The position numbers and the translations under genes are program-made. From Chitinophaga sp. GbtcB8 (lineage in GTDB: Bacteria > Bacteroidota > Bacteroidia > Chitinophagales > Chitinophagaceae): a stretch of DNA of 64,000 nt. Below, piece by piece: positions 18,000 through 26,964 of this stretch (position 1 is the stretch's first letter; every line of letters starts with the position of its first letter). The stretch covers positions 1 through 64,000 of the forward strand of contig NZ_JAGXJN010000015.1 of NCBI RefSeq assembly GCF_019091455.1, in the 5' to 3' direction. The notes under the pieces were generated by a model that worked only from the letters and a program-made list of their open reading frames with translations, was not told the origin of the DNA and did no database searches.

Positions 18000-18036
18000 A
18001 AAAATGTCCCGGCACACGCCGGGACATTTTTCTTTT
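18000..18036 (+). terminator. Intrinsic terminator after dnaA
   Basis: A perfect stem of at least 13 bp (18001-18013 with 18018-18030; arms AAAATGTCCCGGC and its complement, loop ACAC) is followed by TCTTTT. It lies 48 bases after the dnaA stop and separates dnaA from the sigma-factor locus. Confidence 0.85.
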
Positions 18037-18103
18037 GTATACTCCTGTTAACCCTTAACAATTTCATAAATTCGCCCATGCGTAAAACTTTCCACGCAGT
18101 CAA

Positions 18104-18111
18104 TATCTTTG
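18104..18111 (+). promoter_or_regulatory. Putative -7 box for the FecI-type sigma gene
   Basis: TATCTTTG is an exact match to TAnnTTTG, 15 bases before the ATG at 18127. It covers the in-frame TTG at 18109, which argues that the TTG is not the start codon. Confidence 0.5.
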
Positions 18112-18126
18112 AGCGGCAATAGCCAT

Positions 18127-18678
18127 ATGCAATACGAGGCTACGATATGGGACAGGGTTCAACAAGGGAATGCAAATGCATTTCAGCAGCTGTTTGACCA
18201 ACACTGGGAGCCCCTTTTTACCTATGCCTGTAAAATATTAAAAGATCCCGCCCTTGCCCAGGATACCCTGCAAAGCTTATTCATTCACCTCTGGGAAAAA
18301 CATAACACACTGCCACAGGTAAAAGCCGTGGCTCCTTACCTGCGCCAGGCGCTGCGCAACCGCCTGCTGAACGTATTGCGGGACCAGCAGGTGTATGAGC
18401 ACCATGTAGCTGCGTTCCGGCAAGCCGTACTTGATAGCGATAATTCGCTGCTGGAAGACCTGCAGGGAAAAGAAACCGAACAACAACTATTGCAGTCTAT
18501 CAATACTTTGCCGGAGAAAATGAAAAATGTATTTTACCTGCACCGTATTGAAAACCTGTCTGTGACTGAAATAGCCGCCCGTACGGGTTCATCCGAACAA
18601 ACCATCCGTAACCAGCTGAATACTGCTTTACAACGTTTAAAAACCAGGTGGAATTCAATTGCCTGGTTCTTTTTGTGA
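18127..18678 (+). CDS. ECF sigma factor, FecI-like (Bacteroidota SusC-linked group)
   Basis: This 183-residue sigma factor has region 2 (AFQQLFDQHWEPLFTYACKI, AQDTLQSLFIHLWEK) and region 4 (LPEKMKNVFYLHRIENLSVTEIAARTGSSEQTIRNQLNTAL cut into its helix-turn-helix at about residues 128-168). It is followed by a FecR-type anti-sigma gene and a SusC gene with an STN domain, the standard trans-envelope signalling trio: ligand at SusC signals through STN and FecR to release this sigma factor, which then raises transcription of the SusC/SusD genes. The ATG start is preferred to a TTG at 18109. Confidence 0.93.
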   Translation: MQYEATIWDRVQQGNANAFQQLFDQHWEPLFTYACKILKDPALAQDTLQSLFIHLWEKHNTLPQVKAVAPYLRQALRNRLLNVLRDQQVYEHHVAAFRQAVLDSDNSLLEDLQGKETEQQLLQSINTLPEKMKNVFYLHRIENLSVTEIAARTGSSEQTIRNQLNTALQRLKTRWNSIAWFFL

Positions 18679-18875
18679 GGATATAAAAAAAGAGGAGACA
18701 GGGTATACCGGTTAACTACTGCTTGTGCTTATTACTTATGTACCTGGCCTTGCGTTTATCTCATACTTTTAGCATCCTGCCTATATAACGCCCAATGTTA
18801 CCGAATTGTTAAGCGCTTTTCAAAAATAGTTAAAACCTTTTGCGGCCGTGTCTTTATATAAAAGACAGCTGTATC

Positions 18876-19805
18876 GTGAACAAAGCTACCCTGCTATATT
18901 TACTGGATAAGTTCAAACAAGGCCTTTGCACTGCGGAGGAGCACCAGCTGTTATACCGCTGGCTGGATCAGCTGGAGCAGGAAGCCCCGGAACAGGCCTT
19001 ACTTACCGCAGAAGAAAAACAGCAGGTGAAGAACAGCATGCTGCAGCACATTCTTTCAGCCATGGCCCCCTCCCGCCGCAGGCTCCCGCTGCACTTACGC
19101 TGGGTGCAGGTAGCAGCTGCCATTACCATACTGGCAGGCATCACTTATTTATTACGTTTGCAGCTTACGCCCAAACAGGCAGGCTGGCTTACGCAGCAGA
19201 ACAACAGCACAGCCATGCAGCGCCTGTTATTGCCGGATAGCTCACTGGTAATGCTGGGGGCACATACCACCCTGCAATACACCCGCAGCGGCAGAACTAT
19301 TAAATTATTACAGGGCAAGGCATTTTTTGATGTGCGCACCAATCCGCAGCAACCTTTTACCGTAGAAAGCAATGGCATACATACTACTGTGCTGGGCACC
19401 TCCTTTTCGGTAGCTGCCTATAAACAATTGTATGCCTGCCGTGTAACCGTAATAACAGGTAAGGTACAGGTACATAACTATGGCATTTTAACACCCGCAC
19501 AACGCATTACCATACCAGCCGCAGAAAAAACAGCGCTGCGCGATAGTATAGCGCTGCCCGATGCGCTGGCCTGGACCAGCGGCACTATTGTGCTGCGCAA
19601 TGCCAGCCTGCAGGAGCTGTTATATATGTTACAGGAGCAGTATGGCATTACGCCCCATACACGGCTAAATACACAGCAGGGGAATTACACCCTTCGCTTA
19701 CAGGCAGCTATGCCTTTGGAGCAGGTATTAACTATCGTAGAAAAAATAAGTTATAAACCAAAAATCCGCTTCCGTATGCAGCAACATCAACTAACTGTTT
19801 ATTAA
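18876..19805 (+). CDS. FecR-family anti-sigma factor
   Basis: This is an inner-membrane protein of 309 residues if the GTG at 18876 is the start. No in-frame ATG lies upstream of the conserved N-terminal helix region LLYLLDKFKQGLCTAEE, which binds the sigma factor. One membrane segment (VQVAAAITILAGITYLL, about residues 78-94) separates this from the periplasmic FecR domain (RTIKLLQGKAFFDVRTN, FTVESNGIHTTVLGTSFSV) and the C-terminal DUF4974-like part that contacts the STN domain of SusC. It lies 197 bases after the sigma gene and 117 before the SusC gene. The gap between sigma and FecR genes is longer than usual. Confidence 0.9.
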   Translation: MNKATLLYLLDKFKQGLCTAEEHQLLYRWLDQLEQEAPEQALLTAEEKQQVKNSMLQHILSAMAPSRRRLPLHLRWVQVAAAITILAGITYLLRLQLTPKQAGWLTQQNNSTAMQRLLLPDSSLVMLGAHTTLQYTRSGRTIKLLQGKAFFDVRTNPQQPFTVESNGIHTTVLGTSFSVAAYKQLYACRVTVITGKVQVHNYGILTPAQRITIPAAEKTALRDSIALPDALAWTSGTIVLRNASLQELLYMLQEQYGITPHTRLNTQQGNYTLRLQAAMPLEQVLTIVEKISYKPKIRFRMQQHQLTVY

Positions 19806-19922
19806 GCTTAGCTATAACGCACCACTGACTATTATTTAAGAAAAAACTACCTGCAGCTCTTAGCGTAAAAAATAAGCCCGCTAAAAGCTAATAGCCTTGT
19901 CATGACCTTAACAATTACCCAT

Positions 19923-22900
19923 ATGGAAAAAAACAGACCACTATTGCATTCCGCTTTTTACCGTTTGGCCTTTGCGGCCTCACTGGCCCTGATGCTGGTG
20001 AGCGCAGTAGCCATGGCCTTACCCGGCTCCGCACAGGTGCTTAAAAAAGTAGTACGCCAGCTACAGGTACCTGCCGGCAGCCTTTCCAGCGCTTTAAAGA
20101 AATTAGAGACCACGGCAGGTATCAGCCTCGCCTACGATGAAACTGCCCTGCAGAAAGTATCTGTTACTGCCGGTACTTACAAAGCCAGCGCAGTGGAAGA
20201 TATTTTGCAGGCGCTGCTGCGTAATACGTCGCTCACTTTTGAAGAACGCTACAACACCATTCTTATTTATGATAAGGAAATGTTGCAGCACAGCTCTGTG
20301 CAACAGGTAGCGGAAAAGATCACCCTTGCCGGTACAGTTGCAGATAAGAACGGCCCGTTAATAGGCGCTACGGTTGTGGTGAAAGGCACTACCACCGGCA
20401 CCAGCACAGATGCAGGCGGACGTTTTACCCTGTCCGTAGCCGCTGCTGACAACCTGGTATTACAGGTTAGCATGGTAGGTTTTAAAACAGCAGAAGTGCC
20501 GGTAGGCGCACAACGCAGCTTTACCATTCTGCTGGAAGAAAATGCGCTGAACCTGGACCAGCTGGTAGTAGTAGGTTATGGCACCCAGCGTAAAGCCACA
20601 CTTTCCGGCGCAGTAGCAGATGTGCAGCTGGATAAGCTCAGCTCCCGCTCCCTGAACGATCTTGCAGAAGCCTTACAGGGCAAAGCCCCGGGCGTAATAG
20701 TACAAAACCAGGGTGGCGATCCTACCTCTGTGCCTAAAGTATATATACGCGGCCTGGGTGGCATTAACGGGGAAGATCCGCTGTACGTTGTGGACGGCGC
20801 TATTTATACCGGCGGCCCTATTAACCCGAATGACATTGCATCCATGAACGTGCTGAAAGACGCTGCTGCCGCTATTTACGGCGCACGCGCATCCGGCGGT
20901 GTAGTGATCATTACTACTAAAAAAGGAAAAGAAGGCGCTGCCACCGTTACGCTGGATGCCAAGGCAGGTTTCCAGATGGCGGCCAAAAAATTAAATACCC
21001 TTACTGCCAAACAGTTTGCAGATGTAATGAACACAGCTGCTGATGCAGCCGGCAACCCGCGCCTGGATGCATTTGACGCCAGCAAATACCCCGACGGACA
21101 AATTACCCGCACCAACTGGCTGGATGAAATTTTTCGCACCGGTAAGATCCAGGACTACAATGTGAATGTAAATGGCGGTAATGCCAAATCACACTACTAC
21201 ATGGGTTTTGGCTACCGCAAAGGCGAAGGCATTTTGCTGAACACTTATAGTGAGCGCTACTCCTTCCGCATGAATTCCGATGCGCAGATCAAGCCCTGGT
21301 TAAAGATCGGTGAAAACCTTTCCTACACTTACACGAATGGTAACGGCACTAACACCACCAGCCCTTACACCGGTGTTATTTATACCGCATTGGGTTACCC
21401 GCGTAATGTAACACCTTATACATCTACCGGCGCTTTCAGCGGCATGCCTGAACAATATGCCGGCGCTTATGGCGACCTGGCTAACCCGGTAGCTATATTG
21501 CAACGCCTGGATTATAAAGAACCAGTAAGCAATATTAACCTGAACCCTTATGCAGAAGTGCAGCTCACCAAAGACCTGCTGTTCCGCTCCAACTTTGCAG
21601 TTACCAAATCGTTCGATAACGCCAAGAGCTTTGCCACCAAAGCACCGGAGATCGGTAAGATCAGCAACAGCAATGAGCTGCGCCAGCAGATCAATAACTT
21701 TTCCGAGCTCCTCTCAGAGCAAACACTTACCTATAACAAACAGCTGGGCGATCATCACCTGAACGTGCTGGCCGGTTATACCTTCCAACAGCATGATGGC
21801 GATTACCTGACCGTATATGCCAACGGCTTTAACGATGAACGGAATGAGTACCGTTATTTTGATAACGCCACCATCCTCAACAAACCTTCCAGCGGAAAAG
21901 ATAAATGGGCCATTGAATCATACCTGGGCCGTGTGAACTATGATTACCGGAGCAAATACCTGTTTACGCTGTTAGGCCGAAGGGATGGTACTTCCCGCGT
22001 AGCAGCCGATCACCGTTATGAGAATTATTACTCTGTTTCCGGTGGCTGGGTGCTTACAGAAGAAGATTTTTTACATGATATTAAATGGCTCAACTTTCTG
22101 AAGCTGCGCGGCAGCTATGGCCTGTTAGGCAACCTGGCCAGCCTGCCCAGCAACGCGGTAAGCATTCCCATGAAATCCACACAGATCTTTATAGGCGCTG
22201 ATCCTACGCAGGTAGGGGGCTACGCGGAAGATGCACTGTCTAACCCCTACCTTACCTGGGCTAACTCCCGCCAGGTGAACATTGGTACAGACATTGGCCT
22301 GTTTAACAACAGCCTTTCATTAGTGGCAGATTATTTTGTGAAGACCACTGAAAAAATGCTGATGCAAACCGCACCGCCCAGCACTGCCGGCGTAACCAAC
22401 GGTGCATGGAAAAATGCCGGTAAGTTCCGCGACAATGGTATTGAGCTGGGATTGAACTATAACGGCAGCAGCGGTAAAGACTTTCAATACAGCGCAGGCG
22501 TTACTTTAACCAAGCTAAATAACAAGCTGCTGGCGCTGGATGAAGGCAGAACCACTTTGCCCAACAGCATTAACGTGCGCAGCAGCCTTACCCCCATCCG
22601 TATTGAAACCGGCCATCCGCTGTATTCTTACTACGTGGTAAAAACCGATGGCATTTTCAAAACACAGGAAGAGGTAAATAATTATAAGAACAAGGATGGT
22701 GATCTGATACAGCCCAATGCCAAACCAGGTGATATCCGTTTTGTAGACAAGAACGGCGATGGTATGATCACGAATGATGACCGCCAGTTTGCAGGCAGCC
22801 CCTATCCTGATTTCACCTATGGATTTAGCTTTAACGCCAGCTATAAGGGTTTTGACCTGAACCTGTTCATGCAGGGTGTACAGGGCAATAAATTATTCAA

Positions 22901-23300
22901 TGCGCTGAAGTACACTAACATGAACGCCAGCATTGGTACTAACTACAACATGCTCTCCGGCATTCTGAATGCATGGACACCGGAAAACCCCAACAGCAAT
23001 ATACCGCGCATTAATGCCAGTGATGCCAACGGCAACTACGGCACCACCTCTGACTGGTATATTGAGAACGGATCTTACCTGCGTATTAAGAACGTAACGC
23101 TGGGTTATACCTTACCGGGCATACTTACCAAACGCGTTGGCTTAAACAGTTTACGTGTATACGTTACTGCTAATAACCTGTACACCTTTACCAAGTATAA
23201 AGGTTTTGATCCCGAAGTAGGTATGGACCAATACGGCATAGACGCCGGCCGCTACCCGCAGGCACGCAGCGTATTGGTTGGGTTGAATGTTAATTTTTAG
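19923..23300 (+). CDS. SusC-family TonB-dependent transporter with STN signalling domain
   Basis: This outer-membrane receptor of about 1125 residues has a signal peptide, then an STN domain (about residues 38-120, QLQVPAGSLSSALKKLE opening), a carboxypeptidase-regulatory-like barrel (LAGTVADKNGPLIGATVVVKG), a TonB-contact and SusC signature LVVVGYGTQRKATLSGAV, the plug with the conserved YVVDGAIY-type motif, and the 22-strand barrel ending in aromatic NVNF. The STN domain shows that it signals to the adjacent FecR/sigma pair. An ATG 21 bases upstream (19902) is an alternative start. With the SusD gene after it, it imports a ligand too large for porins; the downstream phosphatase gene suggests a phosphorylated compound. 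Confidence 0.94.
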   Translation: MEKNRPLLHSAFYRLAFAASLALMLVSAVAMALPGSAQVLKKVVRQLQVPAGSLSSALKKLETTAGISLAYDETALQKVSVTAGTYKASAVEDILQALLRNTSLTFEERYNTILIYDKEMLQHSSVQQVAEKITLAGTVADKNGPLIGATVVVKGTTTGTSTDAGGRFTLSVAAADNLVLQVSMVGFKTAEVPVGAQRSFTILLEENALNLDQLVVVGYGTQRKATLSGAVADVQLDKLSSRSLNDLAEALQGKAPGVIVQNQGGDPTSVPKVYIRGLGGINGEDPLYVVDGAIYTGGPINPNDIASMNVLKDAAAAIYGARASGGVVIITTKKGKEGAATVTLDAKAGFQMAAKKLNTLTAKQFADVMNTAADAAGNPRLDAFDASKYPDGQITRTNWLDEIFRTGKIQDYNVNVNGGNAKSHYYMGFGYRKGEGILLNTYSERYSFRMNSDAQIKPWLKIGENLSYTYTNGNGTNTTSPYTGVIYTALGYPRNVTPYTSTGAFSGMPEQYAGAYGDLANPVAILQRLDYKEPVSNINLNPYAEVQLTKDLLFRSNFAVTKSFDNAKSFATKAPEIGKISNSNELRQQINNFSELLSEQTLTYNKQLGDHHLNVLAGYTFQQHDGDYLTVYANGFNDERNEYRYFDNATILNKPSSGKDKWAIESYLGRVNYDYRSKYLFTLLGRRDGTSRVAADHRYENYYSVSGGWVLTEEDFLHDIKWLNFLKLRGSYGLLGNLASLPSNAVSIPMKSTQIFIGADPTQVGGYAEDALSNPYLTWANSRQVNIGTDIGLFNNSLSLVADYFVKTTEKMLMQTAPPSTAGVTNGAWKNAGKFRDNGIELGLNYNGSSGKDFQYSAGVTLTKLNNKLLALDEGRTTLPNSINVRSSLTPIRIETGHPLYSYYVVKTDGIFKTQEEVNNYKNKDGDLIQPNAKPGDIRFVDKNGDGMITNDDRQFAGSPYPDFTYGFSFNASYKGFDLNLFMQGVQGNKLFNALKYTNMNASIGTNYNMLSGILNAWTPENPNSNIPRINASDANGNYGTTSDWYIENGSYLRIKNVTLGYTLPGILTKRVGLNSLRVYVTANNLYTFTKYKGFDPEVGMDQYGIDAGRYPQARSVLVGLNVNF

Positions 23301-23301
23301 G

Positions 23302-23338
23302 CTGAAAGCGCAAAGCAGAAAGCATAAAGCTGAAGGCA
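23302..23338 (+). repeat. Tandem AAAGC-type short repeat between susC and susD
   Basis: Five imperfect copies of a seven-base unit of the form GCnnAAA run back to back in the 40-base gap after the SusC stop. The stretch is purine-rich and without hairpin potential. It could be a spacer or a translation-modulating leader for the SusD gene. Confidence 0.4.
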
Positions 23339-23366
23339 TTTGATGATTAAAAAATTGAATGATAAT

Positions 23367-24866
23367 ATGAAAATGATTATAAAGAATTTGATCTGGGCAA
23401 CGGTGGTTATTATAGCGCTGGGCGCCTGTAACAAAAAGCTGGACATTGTGCCGGAAGGCTCGCCTACTACCGGCAATTTCTGGACCACTGATAAAGACGC
23501 CATAGCCGGCGCCAACGCCATGTATGATCAGTTTGACGATGAAAACTTTTACGGCCGCGGTTACTGGTGGTTCATTAATGCCAGCGACGATATGGTTACC
23601 GGCCGTATAAAAGCGGAAGGTGATAACATCAAGAACTTTAACCGCAACTTTATAGGCGGCTCTTATACGGAAGGACAGTGGAAGCTGCGCTACATTGTGA
23701 TCAAACGCGCCAATGACGTTATCCTGAAAGTGCCGTCCATTAATATGGACGCTGCGCTGAAGAACCGCATTTTAGGGGAAGCTTATTTCCTGAGCGGTTT
23801 AATGTATTTCCAGCTGGCATATACGTATGGCGGTGTACCCATTGTTAACCGCGACAGCCTGTTGAATGATAAACCTATTCCCCGTGCAGCCAGCGCAGAT
23901 ATAGTGTATGAATATGCAGAGAAGGAACTGAAACAGGCATCTGCCCTGCTGCCTTATTTTGATCAGCTGGCGCAGGCAGACTATGGCCGCCCGCATAAAA
24001 CAGCGGCCCTGGCATTCCTGAGCAAAATGTTCCTGTATAAAAAGGATTATGCGCATGCAGAACAGTATGCAGATTCTGTGATCTTAAGCGGCAAACACCA
24101 GCTGTTGGATAACTTCAGCGATGTGTTCACCATTGCCAACAACTGGTCTAAAGAATACATCTGGAGCGCTTACTCCACCATGAAAGGCACCGGTGGCTGG
24201 GGCAGCATACTGCCTGGTGTAATGCTGGAAAACAAAGGCTGGGGTAAGTACAACGGCTGGGGTTATTACATGCCTACCAAAGAGCTGTATGACGCCTATG
24301 AAACCGGCGATAAACGCAGGGAAGCCACCATTCTTAAACCCGGCGATCATTTTACCTTTTGGGGAAAAGATACCGTGTACGGATCGCTGAACAGCCTTTC
24401 CGGCTACCAGTTCCGCAAATACATGGAGCCTTTCAGCTATGCCAACGCCATTCACCTGAGCCCTAACGGCGACCACCCTACTACGGACCTGTGTGTGCCG
24501 CTGCTGCGCTATGCGGAGATCATTCTCATAAAAGCAGAAGCCAAGCTGATGCAGGGTAAAAATGCAGATGTGGAGATCAACCAGATCCGCCACCGGGCAG
24601 GGTTAGCCAATGTAACCAATGCTACCATGGACGAGCTGAAAAAACAGCGCCGCTGTGAGCTGGCCGGTGAGTGGGCCAACCGCCATTATGACCTGGTACG
24701 CTGGGGCGATGCGCAGGCTGCCTACAGCAAAGCGCTGCACGGCACCGGTGGGCGCGAAGTGTGGCCCGCCCGCACTTTTAACCCGGCCATCCATAACGTT
24801 TGGCCCGTGCCGCAAAGTGAGATCGACAACAGTGGCGGTATTGTAACCCAGAACACGGGCTGGTAA
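23367..24866 (+). CDS. SusD/RagB-family outer-membrane lipoprotein
   Basis: This is the surface ligand-binding lid of the SusC transporter encoded before it. A lipoprotein signal ends in the lipobox LGAC at about residue 20, so it is anchored by a lipidated cysteine. The N-terminal SusD-like part (GNFWTTDKDAIAGANAMYDQF) and the C-terminal RagB part (LLRYAEIILIKAEAKL, INQIRHRAGL, ELAGEWANRHYDLVRWG) are typical, as is the end NVWPVPQSEID. The length of 499 residues is normal. An upstream ATG at 23343 is also possible. A hairpin with a T-run follows before the phosphatase gene. Confidence 0.93.
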   Translation: MKMIIKNLIWATVVIIALGACNKKLDIVPEGSPTTGNFWTTDKDAIAGANAMYDQFDDENFYGRGYWWFINASDDMVTGRIKAEGDNIKNFNRNFIGGSYTEGQWKLRYIVIKRANDVILKVPSINMDAALKNRILGEAYFLSGLMYFQLAYTYGGVPIVNRDSLLNDKPIPRAASADIVYEYAEKELKQASALLPYFDQLAQADYGRPHKTAALAFLSKMFLYKKDYAHAEQYADSVILSGKHQLLDNFSDVFTIANNWSKEYIWSAYSTMKGTGGWGSILPGVMLENKGWGKYNGWGYYMPTKELYDAYETGDKRREATILKPGDHFTFWGKDTVYGSLNSLSGYQFRKYMEPFSYANAIHLSPNGDHPTTDLCVPLLRYAEIILIKAEAKLMQGKNADVEINQIRHRAGLANVTNATMDELKKQRRCELAGEWANRHYDLVRWGDAQAAYSKALHGTGGREVWPARTFNPAIHNVWPVPQSEIDNSGGIVTQNTGW

Positions 24867-24890
24867 ACCGTTCATAATTTTTAATAGTAT

Positions 24891-24958
24891 GATCAATTAC
24901 GAACTATGAAAGATGATCAAACCGATTATTAAATTCGTAGTTCGTAATTGATCTTTTT
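24891..24958 (+). terminator. Hairpin with T-run between the SusD gene and the phosphatase fusion gene
   Basis: GATCAATTACGAACTA (24891-24906) and its exact reverse complement (24938-24953) form a 16-bp stem around a 31-base loop, followed by TTTTT. It belongs to the AATTACGAA repeat family. As an intrinsic terminator it would limit read-through from the transporter genes into the enzyme gene that starts 23 bases further on. Confidence 0.65.
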
Positions 24959-24980
24959 CATTTAAACAGCAGCCATATTT

Positions 24981-26819
24981 ATGCAACAACACATCCGGAA
25001 TATTTTATTCGCCCTCCTCATACTACCCTCTGCCTATGCGCAAATCATTACGCATACCACTGCTAATGCGCATGCACATAACGATTACGAACATCTCCTC
25101 CCTTTTTATACCGCTTATTACAAAAACTTTGGCTCCATAGAAGCAGATGTATTTGCCCGGAACGGGCAGCTGTATGTAGCCCACAATGAAAAAGATATTG
25201 ACAGCAGCCGTACACTGACCGCTTTATACCTGCAGCCGCTGCGGGCCATGATCCGGAAAAATAACGGCAATGCTTTTAAAGATGGTAAGCCATTACAGCT
25301 GCTGATCGATTTTAAAACAGACAGTGTGCTCACCATGCAAACGCTGGTGAAGCAATTGCAGCAATACCCGGACATTACCGGCAATGCGCATGTACAGATC
25401 GTTATCAGCGGCAGCCAGCCCGTACCAGCGCAATGGGCGCAATACCCTGCTTATATCCTGTTTGATGGCAAGCCGGGAAGCTACCCCGAGGGCGCCTTAC
25501 AGCGCATGCCCCTGTTCAGCTATAACTTCCAGGAGTACACGAAATGGAATGGGAAGGGCAAAATGGTAGTTGCAGATGAAAAGCATGTACAGGCGCTGAT
25601 AGACAGCGTACACCAGCTGCATAAAAAGATCCGTTTCTGGGGCGCTCCGGACAACGTAAATACCTGGATCACTTTGGCACACATGGGCGTGGATTATATT
25701 GGCACCGACCAATTGGATGAGCTTTCAAAATACCTGGAAACCCGCCCCTCCGGCGAATACCAGTCTACAAATAATACGCATGCGCTTTACAAAGCGCGTT
25801 ATGTAAATAATGATAAGCTATCAAGGGTAAAGAACGTGATACTGCTGATCGGGGATGGCATGGGCCTTACGGAAATTTATGCCGGTTACACCGGTAACCG
25901 CGGGCAGCTGAACCTGTTGCAGATGATCAATATCGGTTTTTCCAAAACCAGCTCCGCGGATAGCTATATCACAGATTCTGCTGCCGGCGCTACTGCCATA
26001 GCCAGCGGGCAAAAAACCAATAACCGTTACATTGGGGTAGATGCTACCGGCGTGGCCCACCCGCCTATACCCCAGCTGATACAGCGTTATGGCATGGAAA
26101 GTGCGCTGATCAGCGCCGGCGATATTACGGATGCAACGCCCGCTGCTTTCTACGGCCACCAGGCAGACCGCGCTATGGAAGATGGCATTGCTGCAGATTT
26201 CTTAAACAGCCCCGTGAGCATTATGATAGGCGGCGGCAGGCTGCATTTTACACAGCCGCTTAAAGGCCAGCCGCTTACACCCCGGCTGCAGCAAAAAGGC
26301 TATACCCTTTACCCGCGTTTTGCAGAGCTGGACAACATACAAACCCGCAAATGGCTGCTGCTGGACGATAGCGCCGTAGTACCTGTATTAAAAGGCCGCG
26401 GTGATTTCCTGACCCGCTCTTTACAGAAAACCATACACACTTTGCAGGATAACAGGAACGGCTTTTTTGTAATGGCAGAAGGCGCGCAGATAGATGCCGG
26501 CGGCCATGCCAACAATGTGCCCTATAATGTTACAGAGATGATGGATTTTGATAAAGCAATAGGCGCCGCTATGGAATTTGCAGATACCAATGGTGAAACA
26601 CTGGTGATTGTAACTGCGGATCATGAAACGGGTGGACTGAGCCTGTTAGGCGGCGATATACGAAAAGGATATGTAAGCGGCCATTTCAGCACCAATGACC
26701 ATACTGCCGTAATGGTGCCGGTTTTTGCCTATGGCCCGCATTCCCTGGACTTCAGGGGCGTGTATGAGAATACGGAGCTTTTTGAAAAGATCATGAAAAT
26801 ACTATCAGTACGTAAGTAG
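24981..26819 (+). CDS. Fusion of AIM6-like phosphodiesterase domain and alkaline phosphatase
   Basis: This secreted 612-residue protein has a signal peptide ending near AYAQ at residue 21. Residues about 30-250 resemble the AIM6 branch of the GDPD/PI-PLC-like superfamily: HAHNDYEH with the catalytic-type histidines, SIEADVF with the metal-binding acids, and YVAHN. Residues about 280-610 are a complete alkaline phosphatase: LLIGDGMG with the metal aspartate, nucleophile S333 in TDSAAGAT, GAQIDAGGHANN, and TADHETGG near the end. The two halves could cut a phosphodiester and then remove the phosphate. It follows the SusC/SusD pair, so its products or substrates are likely what that pair handles. 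Confidence 0.88.
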   Translation: MQQHIRNILFALLILPSAYAQIITHTTANAHAHNDYEHLLPFYTAYYKNFGSIEADVFARNGQLYVAHNEKDIDSSRTLTALYLQPLRAMIRKNNGNAFKDGKPLQLLIDFKTDSVLTMQTLVKQLQQYPDITGNAHVQIVISGSQPVPAQWAQYPAYILFDGKPGSYPEGALQRMPLFSYNFQEYTKWNGKGKMVVADEKHVQALIDSVHQLHKKIRFWGAPDNVNTWITLAHMGVDYIGTDQLDELSKYLETRPSGEYQSTNNTHALYKARYVNNDKLSRVKNVILLIGDGMGLTEIYAGYTGNRGQLNLLQMINIGFSKTSSADSYITDSAAGATAIASGQKTNNRYIGVDATGVAHPPIPQLIQRYGMESALISAGDITDATPAAFYGHQADRAMEDGIAADFLNSPVSIMIGGGRLHFTQPLKGQPLTPRLQQKGYTLYPRFAELDNIQTRKWLLLDDSAVVPVLKGRGDFLTRSLQKTIHTLQDNRNGFFVMAEGAQIDAGGHANNVPYNVTEMMDFDKAIGAAMEFADTNGETLVIVTADHETGGLSLLGGDIRKGYVSGHFSTNDHTAVMVPVFAYGPHSLDFRGVYENTELFEKIMKILSVRK

Positions 26820-26964
26820 ATCCAGCTAATACGGACAATAAATATTGTGCTTACTGCAAATGTATTGCGGCAAGAACCCTCATCTTACACCTGCACCACA
26901 AGTACACACATAGAAGGGATATAACGACCAGGAACTTTCGCCTCTATTTTTGACCCTTCAATTA

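Noticed and set aside
18109..18126. TTG start for the FecI-type sigma gene
   Set aside because: The TTG lies inside the predicted -7 box TATCTTTG; the ATG at 18127 gives the conserved opening.
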